Shown: positions 52,309-60,520, counted from the stretch's first letter. The stretch: 64,000 nt of DNA from Candidatus Nanopelagicales bacterium (GCA_018402075.1 JAGYJP010000001.1:558001-622000), one strand, 5' to 3'. The notes: generated by a model not told the origin, from the letters alone. Program-made: numbers and translations.

Positions 52309-53031
52309 GTGGATGCACCACCAAATGCCCGCCCGGCTACGCCAATGAGAGAACGCGTTGCCCTACCACTGACGGAACTCGTGGATCCTTCATGGGAGGT
52401 CATCTTTTCCTCCCAGCGAGAGAACCTTCGTGCAATCAATGCTTTTCTTCATCAAGAGCAAGAAATGGGTCGCCCTTGGCTTCCTAAGGGGGATAACGTT
52501 TTTCGGACATTTACCATGCCCATGGACAGGGTTCGGGTCGTGATCATTGGCCAGGATCCTTATCCCAATCCCGGACACGCGGTGGGATTGTCCTTTTCTG
52601 TGGGCCCCGGAATTGACCCGCCGCGCAGCCTGATCAACATCTTCACAGAACTTGAGGATGATCTTGGTTGTATACGGCCCACCTCGGGAGACCTGAGTCA
52701 TTGGGCTGATCAGGGTGTGCTCCTGCTAAATCGGGTGCTCACCGTTGGTTCTGGCAACTCTGGAAGTCACCGGGGTCAGGGGTGGGAACAATTCACCGCA
52801 ACTGCCGTGCAAGAACTTGCCAACATCACCCCCAACTCTCCGGTCTTCATTCTGTGGGGCAAGGATGCGCAATCCTGTCGAAAGTTATTGGGAGATGCCT
52901 CCGTAATTGAAAGTTCGCATCCGAGTCCATTATCTGCAAACCGCGGGTTTTTCGGATCGCGGCCTTTCAGCAGAGCTAACGAAATTCTTCGGCAACGAGG
53001 TCAACGACCAATCAATTGGTGTGTTGATTAG
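52309..53031 (+). CDS. ung: uracil-DNA glycosylase family 1
   Basis: 240-residue base-excision repair enzyme. Water-activating motif VIIGQDPYPNPGHAVGLSF, GVLLLNRVLTV, FILWGKDAQ and the DNA-intercalating SSHPSPLSANRGFFGSRPFS are all present. GTG start set by the -10 spacing. Its 3' end overlaps the convergent DUF3817 gene by 20 bases. Confidence 0.97.
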   Translation: MDAPPNARPATPMRERVALPLTELVDPSWEVIFSSQRENLRAINAFLHQEQEMGRPWLPKGDNVFRTFTMPMDRVRVVIIGQDPYPNPGHAVGLSFSVGPGIDPPRSLINIFTELEDDLGCIRPTSGDLSHWADQGVLLLNRVLTVGSGNSGSHRGQGWEQFTATAVQELANITPNSPVFILWGKDAQSCRKLLGDASVIESSHPSPLSANRGFFGSRPFSRANEILRQRGQRPINWCVD

Positions 53032-53419
53032 CAGAATCCGTGTGATTTCCAACATTTCGAGCGTCTGGGTATCGATTGCGCACGTATCGATGCATCACAT
53101 AATCCGCATAAAAAGATGCAAATGGGATTGTGCCTGCAAGTAGCAGGGCAACTGTCTTCAGAATCGGGAAACGGAGAAGGAAAGCCAGATTGACGGCGGC
53201 AATGAGATAGAGGAAGTACAGCCAGCCGTGAGCCAGCCATAGGTAGCTGTACAGAGTGGGTTTGTCTTCATTGCTCGAAAAGAACGAGGTGAACGTTTCA
53301 CCGTCAGACATCCAGATAATAATCAGCACAACCATCCAGGAAAACCCAATAGCCAACACGACACCGGTCACCCAAGCCATGATTCGGAATGCGAGAAGTG
53401 CCGTATTGATTCTCTTCAC
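53012..53419 (-). CDS. DUF3817 membrane protein
   Basis: 135 residues, three membrane helices with the family signature AFRIMAWVTGVVLAIGF, WLAHGWLYFLYLIAAVNLAFLLRF and LLLAGTIPFASFYADYVM. The actinobacterial DUF3817 family; function unknown. GTG 53419 with TAAGGT 6 bases upstream. The C-terminal tail overlaps ung by 20 bases on the other strand, so both genes are constrained there. Confidence 0.85.
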   Translation of the reverse strand: MKRINTALLAFRIMAWVTGVVLAIGFSWMVVLIIIWMSDGETFTSFFSSNEDKPTLYSYLWLAHGWLYFLYLIAAVNLAFLLRFPILKTVALLLAGTIPFASFYADYVMHRYVRNRYPDARNVGNHTDSANQHTN

Positions 53420-53425
53420 TCTAAG

Positions 53426-53431
53426 ACCTTA
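53426..53431 (-). promoter_or_regulatory. leaderless -10 element of the DUF3817 gene
   Basis: TAAGGT, six bases, then GTG (53419) on the minus strand. Confidence 0.55.
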
Positions 53432-53437
53432 TCTAGT

Positions 53438-54352
53438 TCACAGTTCATGCGCGAACGGTGGCTGAGCCCCTGGCTTTTGGCAGGGGAGGCCTGCCACTCT
53501 AATTCCGAATCGTGCAGCAGCCTCGACTTTCAATATGTCTTTGCAATCATCTCTTGCCCAACCCTGCTGAGTCCAGTACCTGAGAAATCCGCCGCTGAAG
53601 GAGTCGCCTGCTCCCACGGTGTCCACCACGGGAACGAGAGGGACCGCTAGCACGAGTTCTGATCCTTGAACGTAAATCCGCACAGATTTCGAACCGTCGG
53701 TGAATAACACCGTTGCTTGACTTGAATCATGCAGCATTCGTGCAGAGACGCCGGGATCTACATCTGGATATAGCAACTCGAGATCATCGCCACTCACCTT
53801 CACAAGATCTGCTCTGTTAAGAGCACGTTCAAGGGTCTGGGAAAAAAGCGCAAAGAGAATTGGATCAGCCATTACAGCCGGACGAGCATTTGGATCAATC
53901 ATTAAAACTTGTTGGTCCTCCATGGAATCAATAACGTGACTCGTTGCATGGGCAAGCGGGGAAAGAACAAATGCAAGGGTCCCTACATGAAGGGCGCGAG
54001 CCTGTGGGTCAAAGGCACGCATAGCCTGTTCACTCGTCACGGAACTCGCAGCTGTCCCATCAATCAAGAACCTATATGTGGCAGCACCCGTGTCATCTAA
54101 TGATGCGAGAGCCACAGGCGAGGGTTCGAGCATGGGTTGTTCAATTCCAAGGGTCACGCCATCTGCCACAAGTTCTCGGGTAATGCGTTGGCCGAATGAA
54201 TCCCCCGAGATGCCTCCAATAAAGACAATTTCACCTCCGAGTCGGGCAATCGTCCGCGCTGTATTGAGGGGCGCTCCACCTACGACCGAACTCACATCAC
54301 CCTGTTGATCAATGATGATATCGATTAAGGCCTCACCCATGACGTAAATCAC
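53438..54352 (-). CDS. PfkB-family sugar kinase, fructokinase-like
   Basis: 304 residues of the ribokinase fold. MGEALIDIIID at the N-terminus, SSVVGGAPLNTARTIARLGGE (sugar-binding), and the catalytic VVDTVGAGDSFSGGFL. The pattern fits fructokinase, which would use the fructose freed by the amylosucrase, but other sugars are possible. GTG start at 54352 with TACCTT 6 bases upstream, part of a duplicated promoter unit. SURF1 lies 30 bases upstream on the same strand. Confidence 0.85.
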   Translation of the reverse strand: MIYVMGEALIDIIIDQQGDVSSVVGGAPLNTARTIARLGGEIVFIGGISGDSFGQRITRELVADGVTLGIEQPMLEPSPVALASLDDTGAATYRFLIDGTAASSVTSEQAMRAFDPQARALHVGTLAFVLSPLAHATSHVIDSMEDQQVLMIDPNARPAVMADPILFALFSQTLERALNRADLVKVSGDDLELLYPDVDPGVSARMLHDSSQATVLFTDGSKSVRIYVQGSELVLAVPLVPVVDTVGAGDSFSGGFLRYWTQQGWARDDCKDILKVEAAARFGIRVAGLPCQKPGAQPPFAHEL

Positions 54353-54369
54353 AGGCTAAAGGTACTCAT
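54349..54369 (-). other. six-codon leaderless upstream reading frame before the pfkB-like gene
   Basis: ATG (54369) lies exactly 6 bases after the second copy of the TACCTT hexamer (54381-54376). The frame reads MSTFSL and its TGA overlaps the kinase GTG start as GTGA. It may modulate kinase translation or be a by-product of the duplication. Confidence 0.35.
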
Positions 54370-54389
54370 CGACTAAAGGTACTCAGTGA
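54356..54389. repeat. 17-bp tandem duplication of the pfkB-like promoter
   Basis: Two adjacent 17-base units (54356-54372 and 54373-54389) with two mismatches; each holds one TACCTT -10 hexamer on the minus strand. The outer unit also contains the SURF1 stop codon. Confidence 0.85.
54359..54364 (-). promoter_or_regulatory. leaderless -10 element of the pfkB-like gene
   Basis: TACCTT, six bases, then GTG (54352) on the minus strand; an identical hexamer lies 17 bases upstream. Confidence 0.6.
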
Positions 54390-55132
54390 GGTAACTCCAC
54401 TTCAGAACGTTCCCGTGCGGATACGAAAATCCAACGTAGATACAAGGCAACCGCAAATAAGGCAAATATCCACCACTGAATTGCATAGAAGAAGTTTTGA
54501 AGCGGAAAAGCAACATCGGCGGTGGCGATTGTGGGTGGAACCGGTAACGGCATTGAATCATTCACCGGATCCTGAAGCGTTAACACCACAAACCCAACTG
54601 CGAGATCGGTACTCCAGATATCACTTAGCTCAACGGAATCAATCACCACAACTCCGGATTGGCCCGCAACCGCACCTTCATAAAAGGCTTCATCCGGTTG
54701 AAGGATTCCCTCAATTGCAACAGTCTCAGACGGGGTGGAGTAACTGGCCCCGGTCGGCACCCACCCGCGAAGTACCGTTACTCGAGCACCGGAGTCCACA
54801 ATGAACTCCGAGACAATCCATTCGCCCACCTGAGCATTGGGCTGGTCACTCTCTAATCGATTAGTCACCCGCACCTGGTTTTCGGGAACATATCGACCGC
54901 TGGCAATCACTGTTCTCCCGAAATCTTCTGAGCGAAGTTCATCTCCCACTACAGTGGCGACATTAACTGCTTGCTCGGATGCTGCGCGTTCTGCATTGAG
55001 AATGTTTTGGGTTCGGTCCCACTGCCATTTTCCCAAAAAAAAGAAAAGGACACATACGCCAATCAGGGCTGCCAGCGCGAGGAGATGCGTTGGCTTGCGA
55101 ACTTCGGTGAATAGATCACCCTTTCGGGTCAT
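54383..55132 (-). CDS. SURF1-family cytochrome oxidase assembly protein
   Basis: 249 residues with the SURF1 layout: one N-terminal membrane helix (LLALAALIGVCVLFFFLGKWQWDR, carrying the LGxWQ..R motif), an external beta domain (GRYVPENQVRVTNR, VLRGWVP), and a C-terminal membrane helix (NFFYAIQWWIFALFAVALYLRW). It helps cytochrome aa3 oxidase assembly. ATG 55132 overlaps the upstream small membrane-protein gene by 17 bases; a longer frame to 55195 is rejected. Confidence 0.9.
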   Translation of the reverse strand: MTRKGDLFTEVRKPTHLLALAALIGVCVLFFFLGKWQWDRTQNILNAERAASEQAVNVATVVGDELRSEDFGRTVIASGRYVPENQVRVTNRLESDQPNAQVGEWIVSEFIVDSGARVTVLRGWVPTGASYSTPSETVAIEGILQPDEAFYEGAVAGQSGVVVIDSVELSDIWSTDLAVGFVVLTLQDPVNDSMPLPVPPTIATADVAFPLQNFFYAIQWWIFALFAVALYLRWIFVSARERSEVELPH

Positions 55133-55382
55133 TGGGCTCTTCGGATTGCACAGTGTCAGGACTTTGTTCTGTCGGATGTTCCTCAAGTTCCGCAATGTCG
55201 TTGAGTTCCGCGTTCATTCGAGCTTCATTTTTTCCGGGAGGTAGATCCTTATCAATTTTCTTTACTTGTCTGTTCATATTGAGCCACAATAAAATGATGG
55301 CGATGCCCACGAGCAAGACAAATAGACCTGTAATGGGTCCGGCGCCATCGATGATGGACTGCAGATTCCGTTCATCTTCCAT
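55116..55382 (-). CDS. 88-residue single-pass membrane protein (Rv1083-like)
   Basis: One membrane helix (ITGLFVLLVGIAIILLWLNMNRQ) followed by a basic then acidic tail (KKIDKDLPPGKNEARMNAEL, EEHPTEQSPDTVQSEE). ATG 55382 overlaps the end of mca by 11 bases and has GAGAGG upstream, indicating an operon mca, this gene, SURF1. A small protein beside mca is also seen in mycobacteria. Function unknown. Confidence 0.7.
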   Translation of the reverse strand: MEDERNLQSIIDGAGPITGLFVLLVGIAIILLWLNMNRQVKKIDKDLPPGKNEARMNAELNDIAELEEHPTEQSPDTVQSEEPNDPKG

Positions 55383-56268
55383 GGAGTGCCTCTCGTATTC
55401 CCGCAAACAAGTCAGTTTCAATTTTCGTAGTCTCAACGTAGCTGAGAGCTAACTCAAAGTCTTCGGTCGGCCATGCTTTGCGTTGATATTCGAGCGGAAC
55501 CGCAAACCAGCGCCCATCAGGCTCAATCTGGGTGGCATGTGCCTGAAGCGCAGCATCACGAATATGGAAGAAATCAGCCGCGTGCACCTTTGTTGTTATT
55601 CGTTCTGCGTCTTCGGGCTTGTCCACCCAGTTTTCCAGCCACTCATGAAATGGAGAATCAATACCTTCAGCGATTAAGACTTCATGAAGTGCAACAACTC
55701 GCTCCTTGTGAAATTGCTGGTTGTAATAGACCTTGCTGACCTGAAAAGCCGGTCCAAACTCCGGAAATAACATAGGGTCAGCAGCCTGTTCAACCGCCGC
55801 CATTGTGACGACATGAGTTTGAATGTGATCAGGATGAGGGTATCCGCCATTTTCATCATAAGTGGTGACCACTTGCGGTTGAAATTCACGAATAAGTTTG
55901 ACCAACGGCGGCACGCTGATATCCAGTGGTACCTGAGCAAATGCGTCTGAGGGCAATGGCTCGCCTTCCGTAAAGCCGGAATCGATAAACCCCAGCCATT
56001 CGTGCTTGACTCCAAGGATCCGCGCCGCCTCAGCCATTTCACGCCGACGTACTTCCTCGATCCCAAGTTCATTCACCAGCCCTTGCGCCGCAGAGTTGAG
56101 AACATCGCCCCGTTCACCACCCGTACACGTCACTACGAGAACATCAATGCCTTCATGAACATATTTCGCCGTGACAGCCGCACCCTTGCTCGATTCATCG
56201 TCAGGATGAGCATGTACCGCCATGAGGCGTAATTTCATTGGATTCGCTAATCGACCCGAGTCAGACAC
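55372..56268 (-). CDS. mca: mycothiol S-conjugate amidase Mca
   Basis: 298-residue zinc amidase that cleaves mycothiol conjugates in detoxification. Zinc motif AVHAHPDDESSKGAA near the N-terminus and ENGGYPHPDHIQTH; KVYYNQ and the C-terminal FHIRDAALQAHATQIEPDGRWFAVP block are Mca-like rather than MshB-like. GTG 56268 has CAGAAT 6 bases upstream. With mshB it shows that the organism uses mycothiol. Heads the operon to SURF1. Confidence 0.93.
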   Translation of the reverse strand: MSDSGRLANPMKLRLMAVHAHPDDESSKGAAVTAKYVHEGIDVLVVTCTGGERGDVLNSAAQGLVNELGIEEVRRREMAEAARILGVKHEWLGFIDSGFTEGEPLPSDAFAQVPLDISVPPLVKLIREFQPQVVTTYDENGGYPHPDHIQTHVVTMAAVEQAADPMLFPEFGPAFQVSKVYYNQQFHKERVVALHEVLIAEGIDSPFHEWLENWVDKPEDAERITTKVHAADFFHIRDAALQAHATQIEPDGRWFAVPLEYQRKAWPTEDFELALSYVETTKIETDLFAGIREALHGR

Positions 56269-56274
56269 ACTCTA

Positions 56275-56280
56275 ATTCTG
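56275..56280 (-). promoter_or_regulatory. probable leaderless -10 element of mca
   Basis: CAGAAT, six bases, then GTG (56268) on the minus strand; the first base departs from TANNNT. It lies 9 bases from the divergent DUF4307 element. Confidence 0.4.
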
Positions 56281-56289
56281 TCACCTCAC

Positions 56290-56295
56290 TAGTCT
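56290..56295 (+). promoter_or_regulatory. leaderless -10 element of the DUF4307 gene
   Basis: TAGTCT, six bases, then ATG at 56302. Confidence 0.6.
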
Positions 56296-56301
56296 GAAAC
56301 C

Positions 56302-56781
56302 ATGCCGAGTCCCTTTCGCAAAGAGCAGCTCTCTCCCGCTATGCAGGACCGATACGGATTCAATAAAAGTCACGGCATACGAAACACATTGGTGATTGGG
56401 GTAATTTCACTTTTTGTCGCGATTCTTGCCTTCGTCACCGTGTCACTTGCTCAAAACAATATTGAGTTTCGCCTGATCTCTTGGAATGACTTTCCGCCCG
56501 ATCGGGTGGACATCACTTTTGAGGTGCGAAGGCCTGCAGATGTTGCCGTTGTGTGTGTGATTCGCGCCCAAGACCGGAACCGTATTGACCTCGGGTATCA
56601 GGAAGTACTCATTGCGTCAGGAACGGGCTTCGAGCAAGTTACCTACTCGCTTCGGACTCTTGCACCTGCCTTCACCGCCGAACTATTGACGTGTGTGGCA
56701 CAAGGGGAACCTACCCGCGTACCGGGTCCCCAATTTCCCGCCGGTGTTGCACCTCCGGAACAACCATGGTCGGATAAATGA
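56302..56781 (+). CDS. DUF4307 membrane protein
   Basis: 159 residues: cytoplasmic basic N-terminus (RYGFNKSHG), one membrane helix (LVIGVISLFVAILAFVTVSLA), then an external beta domain with NIEFRLISWNDFPPDRVDITFEVRRP and VVCVIRAQDRNR. The DUF4307 family lies between mca and greA in mycobacteria (Rv1081c), as here. Function unknown. Confidence 0.87.
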   Translation: MPSPFRKEQLSPAMQDRYGFNKSHGIRNTLVIGVISLFVAILAFVTVSLAQNNIEFRLISWNDFPPDRVDITFEVRRPADVAVVCVIRAQDRNRIDLGYQEVLIASGTGFEQVTYSLRTLAPAFTAELLTCVAQGEPTRVPGPQFPAGVAPPEQPWSDK

Positions 56782-56803
56782 CCCCTTGGCCGTTTTCTCG
56801 TAT

Positions 56804-56809
56804 TAGAGT
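56804..56809 (+). promoter_or_regulatory. near-leaderless -10 element of greA
   Basis: TAGAGT followed by seven bases and the ATG at 56817, one base longer than the usual spacing here. Confidence 0.5.
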
Positions 56810-56816
56810 CTTCTCC

Positions 56817-57299
56817 ATGACGGACGTAACGTGGCTCACCCAAGAGGCTCATGATCGACTGACCGCTGAGTTAGCTGATCGAGAAGGACCTACCCGCGTT
56901 GAGATCACTAAACGTATTGAGGCTGCGCGCGAAGAAGGCGATCTCAAAGAGAATGGCGGCTATCACGCTGCACGCGAAGAACAAGGCAAGAACGAAGCAC
57001 GGGTGCGACAGTTGCGCCAGCTTCTGGAGTCTGCCCAAATAGGAGTTCCCGAAGCAGCCGCTGGGGAGGTATCACACGGAAAAGTGATCACAGTACGCCT
57101 GGTAAATTTTGACGAAGAAGAAACCTTCTTGCTGGGTTCGCGCGAAGAAGCAGCCCATGCATCTATTGATGTGTACTCACCCACTTCACCGCTCGGCGCC
57201 GCCGTGCTCGGCAAAAGAATTGGCGATTCCACCAGTTACACATTGACCAATGGCAAAGAGATGCAGGTTGAGATTCTTAAGGTTGAAGACTACGTGTAA
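56817..57299 (+). CDS. greA: transcription elongation factor GreA
   Basis: 160 residues. An N-terminal coiled coil (WLTQEAHDRLTAELADREGPTRVEITKRIEAAREEGDLKENGGYHAAREEQ) whose tip holds the acidic pair and reaches RNA polymerase's active site to rescue backtracked complexes, and a C-terminal FKBP-like domain (SPTSPLGAAVLGKRIGDS). ATG 56817 is the family start; the longer frame from 56778 overlaps the DUF4307 stop and is rejected. Confidence 0.95.
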   Translation: MTDVTWLTQEAHDRLTAELADREGPTRVEITKRIEAAREEGDLKENGGYHAAREEQGKNEARVRQLRQLLESAQIGVPEAAAGEVSHGKVITVRLVNFDEEETFLLGSREEAAHASIDVYSPTSPLGAAVLGKRIGDSTSYTLTNGKEMQVEILKVEDYV

Positions 57300-57315
57300 C
57301 CGCGCATAGCCCTCA

Positions 57316-57352
57316 ATCAATAAAGGGTCGCAGATCAATAGAAAAGTCGCAG
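57316..57352. repeat. imperfect tandem duplication after greA
   Basis: Units 57316-57333 and 57334-57352 share ATCAATA at the left and GTCGCAG at the right with small differences between. They fill the gap between greA and the convergent ABC permease. Confidence 0.6.
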
Positions 57353-57366
57353 TCCAGGGAACAGGG

Positions 57367-58257
57367 TTAGCGCCTGCTCGCCCTGCGGTATTTCCGCACG
57401 GCAAGAGGTGCAAAAATGGCAATGGCAAGCGCACACGTCATGACCGTGTACAGAATCGGATTGTCCAGTGACCAATATCCCGTTTCTGCACCCGGGGCGT
57501 ACCCGGTCGGATTACCAAATAACTCGCGAGTAGCTAAAACAAGTGACGATATCGGGTTGTACGCCGCAAAAACTTTCAGAAAACCTGGTAACCCATCAAG
57601 TGGAACGAAGGCATTTGATAGGAAAGTCAACGGAAAAATCCAAATGAGCCCTGCAGTATTGGCAGTCTCTGTATTTGGAACCGATAAGCCAATATACGCG
57701 CCCACCCAGGTAACCGTGTAGGCGAACAACAGCAACAGTAGATAGGCATAGACAGCATTAAGGATGCCTGCATCTATTCGCCACCCAACAATGTAGCCGG
57801 TGATGCTCAAAACCGTAAGAACCAAAATTTGTCGGAGAGCATTGGCAAAAGTGTTGCCAATCAGTGCAGCGGATTGAGACATAGGTAGTGCCCGATAGCG
57901 ATCGATAATTCCTTTTTGCATTGCTTCTGCCAGACCAACGGTGCTCGCTGCTGCAGCAAACGCCACCGTCTGTCCAAAAATTCCTGGCATGAGGTACTGG
58001 CGGTACAAACTTGCGTCAGCGGCGGTTCCAGGTTCGGCTCCAGGGATTGGAATGGCTCCACCAAACACGTAAGCAAAGAGCAATACGAAAATCACCGGCT
58101 GTATCAGCTGAAAAAATAGTGCCTCGGGAATTCGAAATGACGCAATGATCGTGGAACGAGCAATCACAATCGAATCATGAAGAGTCCATCCCAACAAAGG
58201 TCTTTTCATGGCCTCCGGGTTTGGCGAACTCAAAGCTGGTTTCAACTGGCTGGTCAT
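57367..58257 (-). CDS. ABC-2 type permease, DrrB-like
   Basis: 296 residues, six membrane helices with the ABC-2 loop QKGIIDRYRALPMSQSAALIGNTFANALRQI and the late LTFLSNAFVPLDGLPGFLKVFAAYNPIS. Partner of the ATPase upstream: its ATG overlaps that stop by 4 bases. The pair exports drugs, lipids or glycolipids; substrate unknown. Confidence 0.92.
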   Translation of the reverse strand: MTSQLKPALSSPNPEAMKRPLLGWTLHDSIVIARSTIIASFRIPEALFFQLIQPVIFVLLFAYVFGGAIPIPGAEPGTAADASLYRQYLMPGIFGQTVAFAAAASTVGLAEAMQKGIIDRYRALPMSQSAALIGNTFANALRQILVLTVLSITGYIVGWRIDAGILNAVYAYLLLLLFAYTVTWVGAYIGLSVPNTETANTAGLIWIFPLTFLSNAFVPLDGLPGFLKVFAAYNPISSLVLATRELFGNPTGYAPGAETGYWSLDNPILYTVMTCALAIAIFAPLAVRKYRRASRR

Positions 58258-59243
58258 GCCCGCCCCCGTCTTCCACGACCTTTGGTCGGTGCCAGAGTTT
58301 CATCTTCGGCTCCGTGCCCGGTGAGGGCCAGAAAGACATCGTCGAGGGTTGGTCTGCGTAGTGCAATGTCTGCCACTTCAATGTCCGCACTATCGAGAGA
58401 TCGAATCGCATCAACAAGAATTGTTGACCCGCCACTCACCGGTCCAGACACGGTTGATTCCGTGATGAGTGACTCCCCACCAAACACAGGTGCCAGCGCG
58501 GACTGTGCATCAGAGATTCTGCCGGGGTCTGCAACCGTGACTTCGAGGCGATCTCCACCAATGTGATCTTTGAGCTCTTCCGCTGTACCGTGAGCAATCA
58601 CTCGACCGTGATCAATAACCACAATATCGTTGGCCAGCTTGTCCGCTTCTTCTAGATATTGGGTAGTGAGCAACACCGTTGTGCCTTCTGCCACCAGAGT
58701 CTCGATAACACCCCAGAGCCCAAGTCGTGATCTGGGATCAAGCCCCGTGGTTGGTTCGTCGAGGAAAAGAATGCTTGGCTTAGCGATCAAACTCGAGGCC
58801 AAATCCAATCGCCTGCGCATGCCGCCCGAATAGGTCTTAGCTGGACGATCGGCTGCTTCGACAAGATCAAACCACTCGAGTAACTCCGTAGAGCGTTCCT
58901 TTACGTAATTCGGGGTGAGGTGGTAGAGATCACCGAACATTTTCAAGTTCTCGCGGCCGGTGAGGAACTCGTCAACCGCGGCATACTGACCCGTGAGGCC
59001 AATGCTGTGGCGCACCTGATCCGATTGCTTAACTACATCAAATCCATTGACATAAGCCACACCCTCAGTTGCTTTGAGCAATGTGGCCAAGATACGAACC
59101 GTCGTTGTTTTGCCAGATCCATTAGGACCCAATAATCCCACAACCTGTCCGCGCGGAACCACAAGATCGAGGCCGTCGAGGGCACGTACGTCGCCAAAAG
59201 TCTTGACTAAGCCCTCAGCATGTACTGCATCGTCTTTAGCCAT
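58254..59243 (-). CDS. ABC transporter ATP-binding protein, DrrA-like
   Basis: 329 residues. Walker A GPNGSGKTT, signature KTYSGGMRRRLDLASSL, Walker B ILFLDEPTTGLD, H-loop LLTTQYLEEAD; then the long C-terminal DrrA domain (DHIGGDRLEVTVADPGRI). ATG 59243 has TAGGAT 6 bases upstream. This promoter and start form one unit of an 18-bp tandem duplication. ilvA lies upstream, 33 bases away. Confidence 0.94.
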   Translation of the reverse strand: MAKDDAVHAEGLVKTFGDVRALDGLDLVVPRGQVVGLLGPNGSGKTTTVRILATLLKATEGVAYVNGFDVVKQSDQVRHSIGLTGQYAAVDEFLTGRENLKMFGDLYHLTPNYVKERSTELLEWFDLVEAADRPAKTYSGGMRRRLDLASSLIAKPSILFLDEPTTGLDPRSRLGLWGVIETLVAEGTTVLLTTQYLEEADKLANDIVVIDHGRVIAHGTAEELKDHIGGDRLEVTVADPGRISDAQSALAPVFGGESLITESTVSGPVSGGSTILVDAIRSLDSADIEVADIALRRPTLDDVFLALTGHGAEDETLAPTKGRGRRGRA

Positions 59244-59274
59244 GAGCGGATCCTAGGCCATGGACGGATCCCGG
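59239..59274. repeat. 18-bp tandem duplication of the DrrA-like start module
   Basis: Units 59239-59256 and 59257-59274 agree at 14 of 18 positions. Each unit on the minus strand holds a -10-like hexamer (TAGGAT or CGGGAT), six bases, then ATG-GC. The outer copy makes a three-codon frame ATG-GCC-TAG whose stop is the first half of the inner -10. Confidence 0.8.
59250..59255 (-). promoter_or_regulatory. leaderless -10 element of the DrrA-like gene
   Basis: TAGGAT, six bases, then ATG (59243) on the minus strand. Confidence 0.6.
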
Positions 59275-59276
59275 CA

Positions 59277-60488
59277 TTACAGTTCAGTTACCTCGAAGCC
59301 TTGCTCGCGGATCGTGGCGAGAAGTGCATCCGCATGTTCACGTCCTCGCGTCTCCACCTGCAGGTCAATTTCTACTTCATGTACACCTAATTGGGGATCA
59401 ACGCGATTGTGATCAACCTCAACAACATTCCCTGACATTTCTTGCACTACCCGAAGAAGTGATGCAAGGCTTCCCGGGGCATCCGGTACCTGCACACGCA
59501 GAGTCAGGTACCTTCCACCGGCAGCCATGCCATGCCGGATGATCCGTAACAGAAGAAGTGAATCGACATTCCCACCGGAAAGTACAACGGCAACCGGTGG
59601 TTCAAAATGCCCGGGATCTGCCATCACGGCGGCAGTTGCTGCCGCACCCGATGGCTCCACGACCATCTTGGCGCGTTCCAATACTGACAATGCTGCATAG
59701 GAGAGTTGATTCTCACTCACCGTAATAATTTCATCTACGTATTCCTGCACAATCGCGAATGGGATGTCTCCAGGACGACCAACGGCAATTCCGTCAGCCA
59801 TTGTGGACATTTTCGTGAGAGCAATAGGAGTTCCCGCCGCAAGTGACCGGGGATAGGCGGCGGCTTCTTCCGCCTGCACACCAATAACCCTGACATCGGG
59901 ATTTATAGATTTAATTGCCAAAGCGACTCCTGCCAGAAGGCCTCCCCCTCCCGTGCACACAACAACCGTTTTGACATCGGGAATCTTTTCTAGGATTTCC
60001 AGCCCCAAAGTTCCCTGTCCAGCGACAATGTCATTGTGGTTGAAAGGATGGATGAGAACTGCCCCGGTTCGATCAGAGAACTCTTGAGCAGCCGTGAGGG
60101 CCTCATCAATTGATGATCCGAAAAATTCAACATCGGCTCCATAGCCTTTTGTCGCTTCAACCTTAGGGATCGTGGCACCGATCGGCATGAACACTGTTGA
60201 TTTGATTCCTAAAGTCTGTGCCGCCAGGGCAACCCCTTGTGCGTGATTTCCTGCGCTCGCCGCAACCACACCGCGCTCTTTTTCCGCGGGTGTCAGGCGA
60301 GACAAGCGATTGAACGCTCCCCTGATCTTGAATGAGCCGGCACGTTGCAAGTTCTCTGGAACGAGATAGACCGGACCTCCCACGAGTTCACTCAGCCACC
60401 TGGCATTCGCAATGGGAATTTGAATGATGACACCGGCCACCGCTTGGCGGGCCTGCTCAATGTCAGAAAGGGTTACCTGGTCAGTCAC
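59277..60488 (-). CDS. ilvA: threonine ammonia-lyase
   Basis: 403-residue PLP enzyme: threonine to 2-oxobutyrate, entry to isoleucine. Schiff-base lysine K54 in RAGSFKIRGAFN, SAGNHAQGVA, the phosphate-binding TGGGGLLAGVA, and a C-terminal ACT domain (about 325-403: YLTLRVQVPDAPGSLASLLRVV). The single ACT domain is the short catabolic-type or actinobacterial form. GTG start with CATGAT 6 bases upstream. Confidence 0.94.
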   Translation of the reverse strand: MTDQVTLSDIEQARQAVAGVIIQIPIANARWLSELVGGPVYLVPENLQRAGSFKIRGAFNRLSRLTPAEKERGVVAASAGNHAQGVALAAQTLGIKSTVFMPIGATIPKVEATKGYGADVEFFGSSIDEALTAAQEFSDRTGAVLIHPFNHNDIVAGQGTLGLEILEKIPDVKTVVVCTGGGGLLAGVALAIKSINPDVRVIGVQAEEAAAYPRSLAAGTPIALTKMSTMADGIAVGRPGDIPFAIVQEYVDEIITVSENQLSYAALSVLERAKMVVEPSGAAATAAVMADPGHFEPPVAVVLSGGNVDSLLLLRIIRHGMAAGGRYLTLRVQVPDAPGSLASLLRVVQEMSGNVVEVDHNRVDPQLGVHEVEIDLQVETRGREHADALLATIREQGFEVTEL

Positions 60489-60494
60489 TCCCGA

Positions 60495-60500
60495 ATCATG
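60495..60500 (-). promoter_or_regulatory. leaderless -10 element of ilvA
   Basis: CATGAT preceded by TGC (extended -10), six bases, then GTG (60488) on the minus strand. Confidence 0.55.
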
Positions 60501-60520
60501 GCAGGTGTACTGCCATGTGG

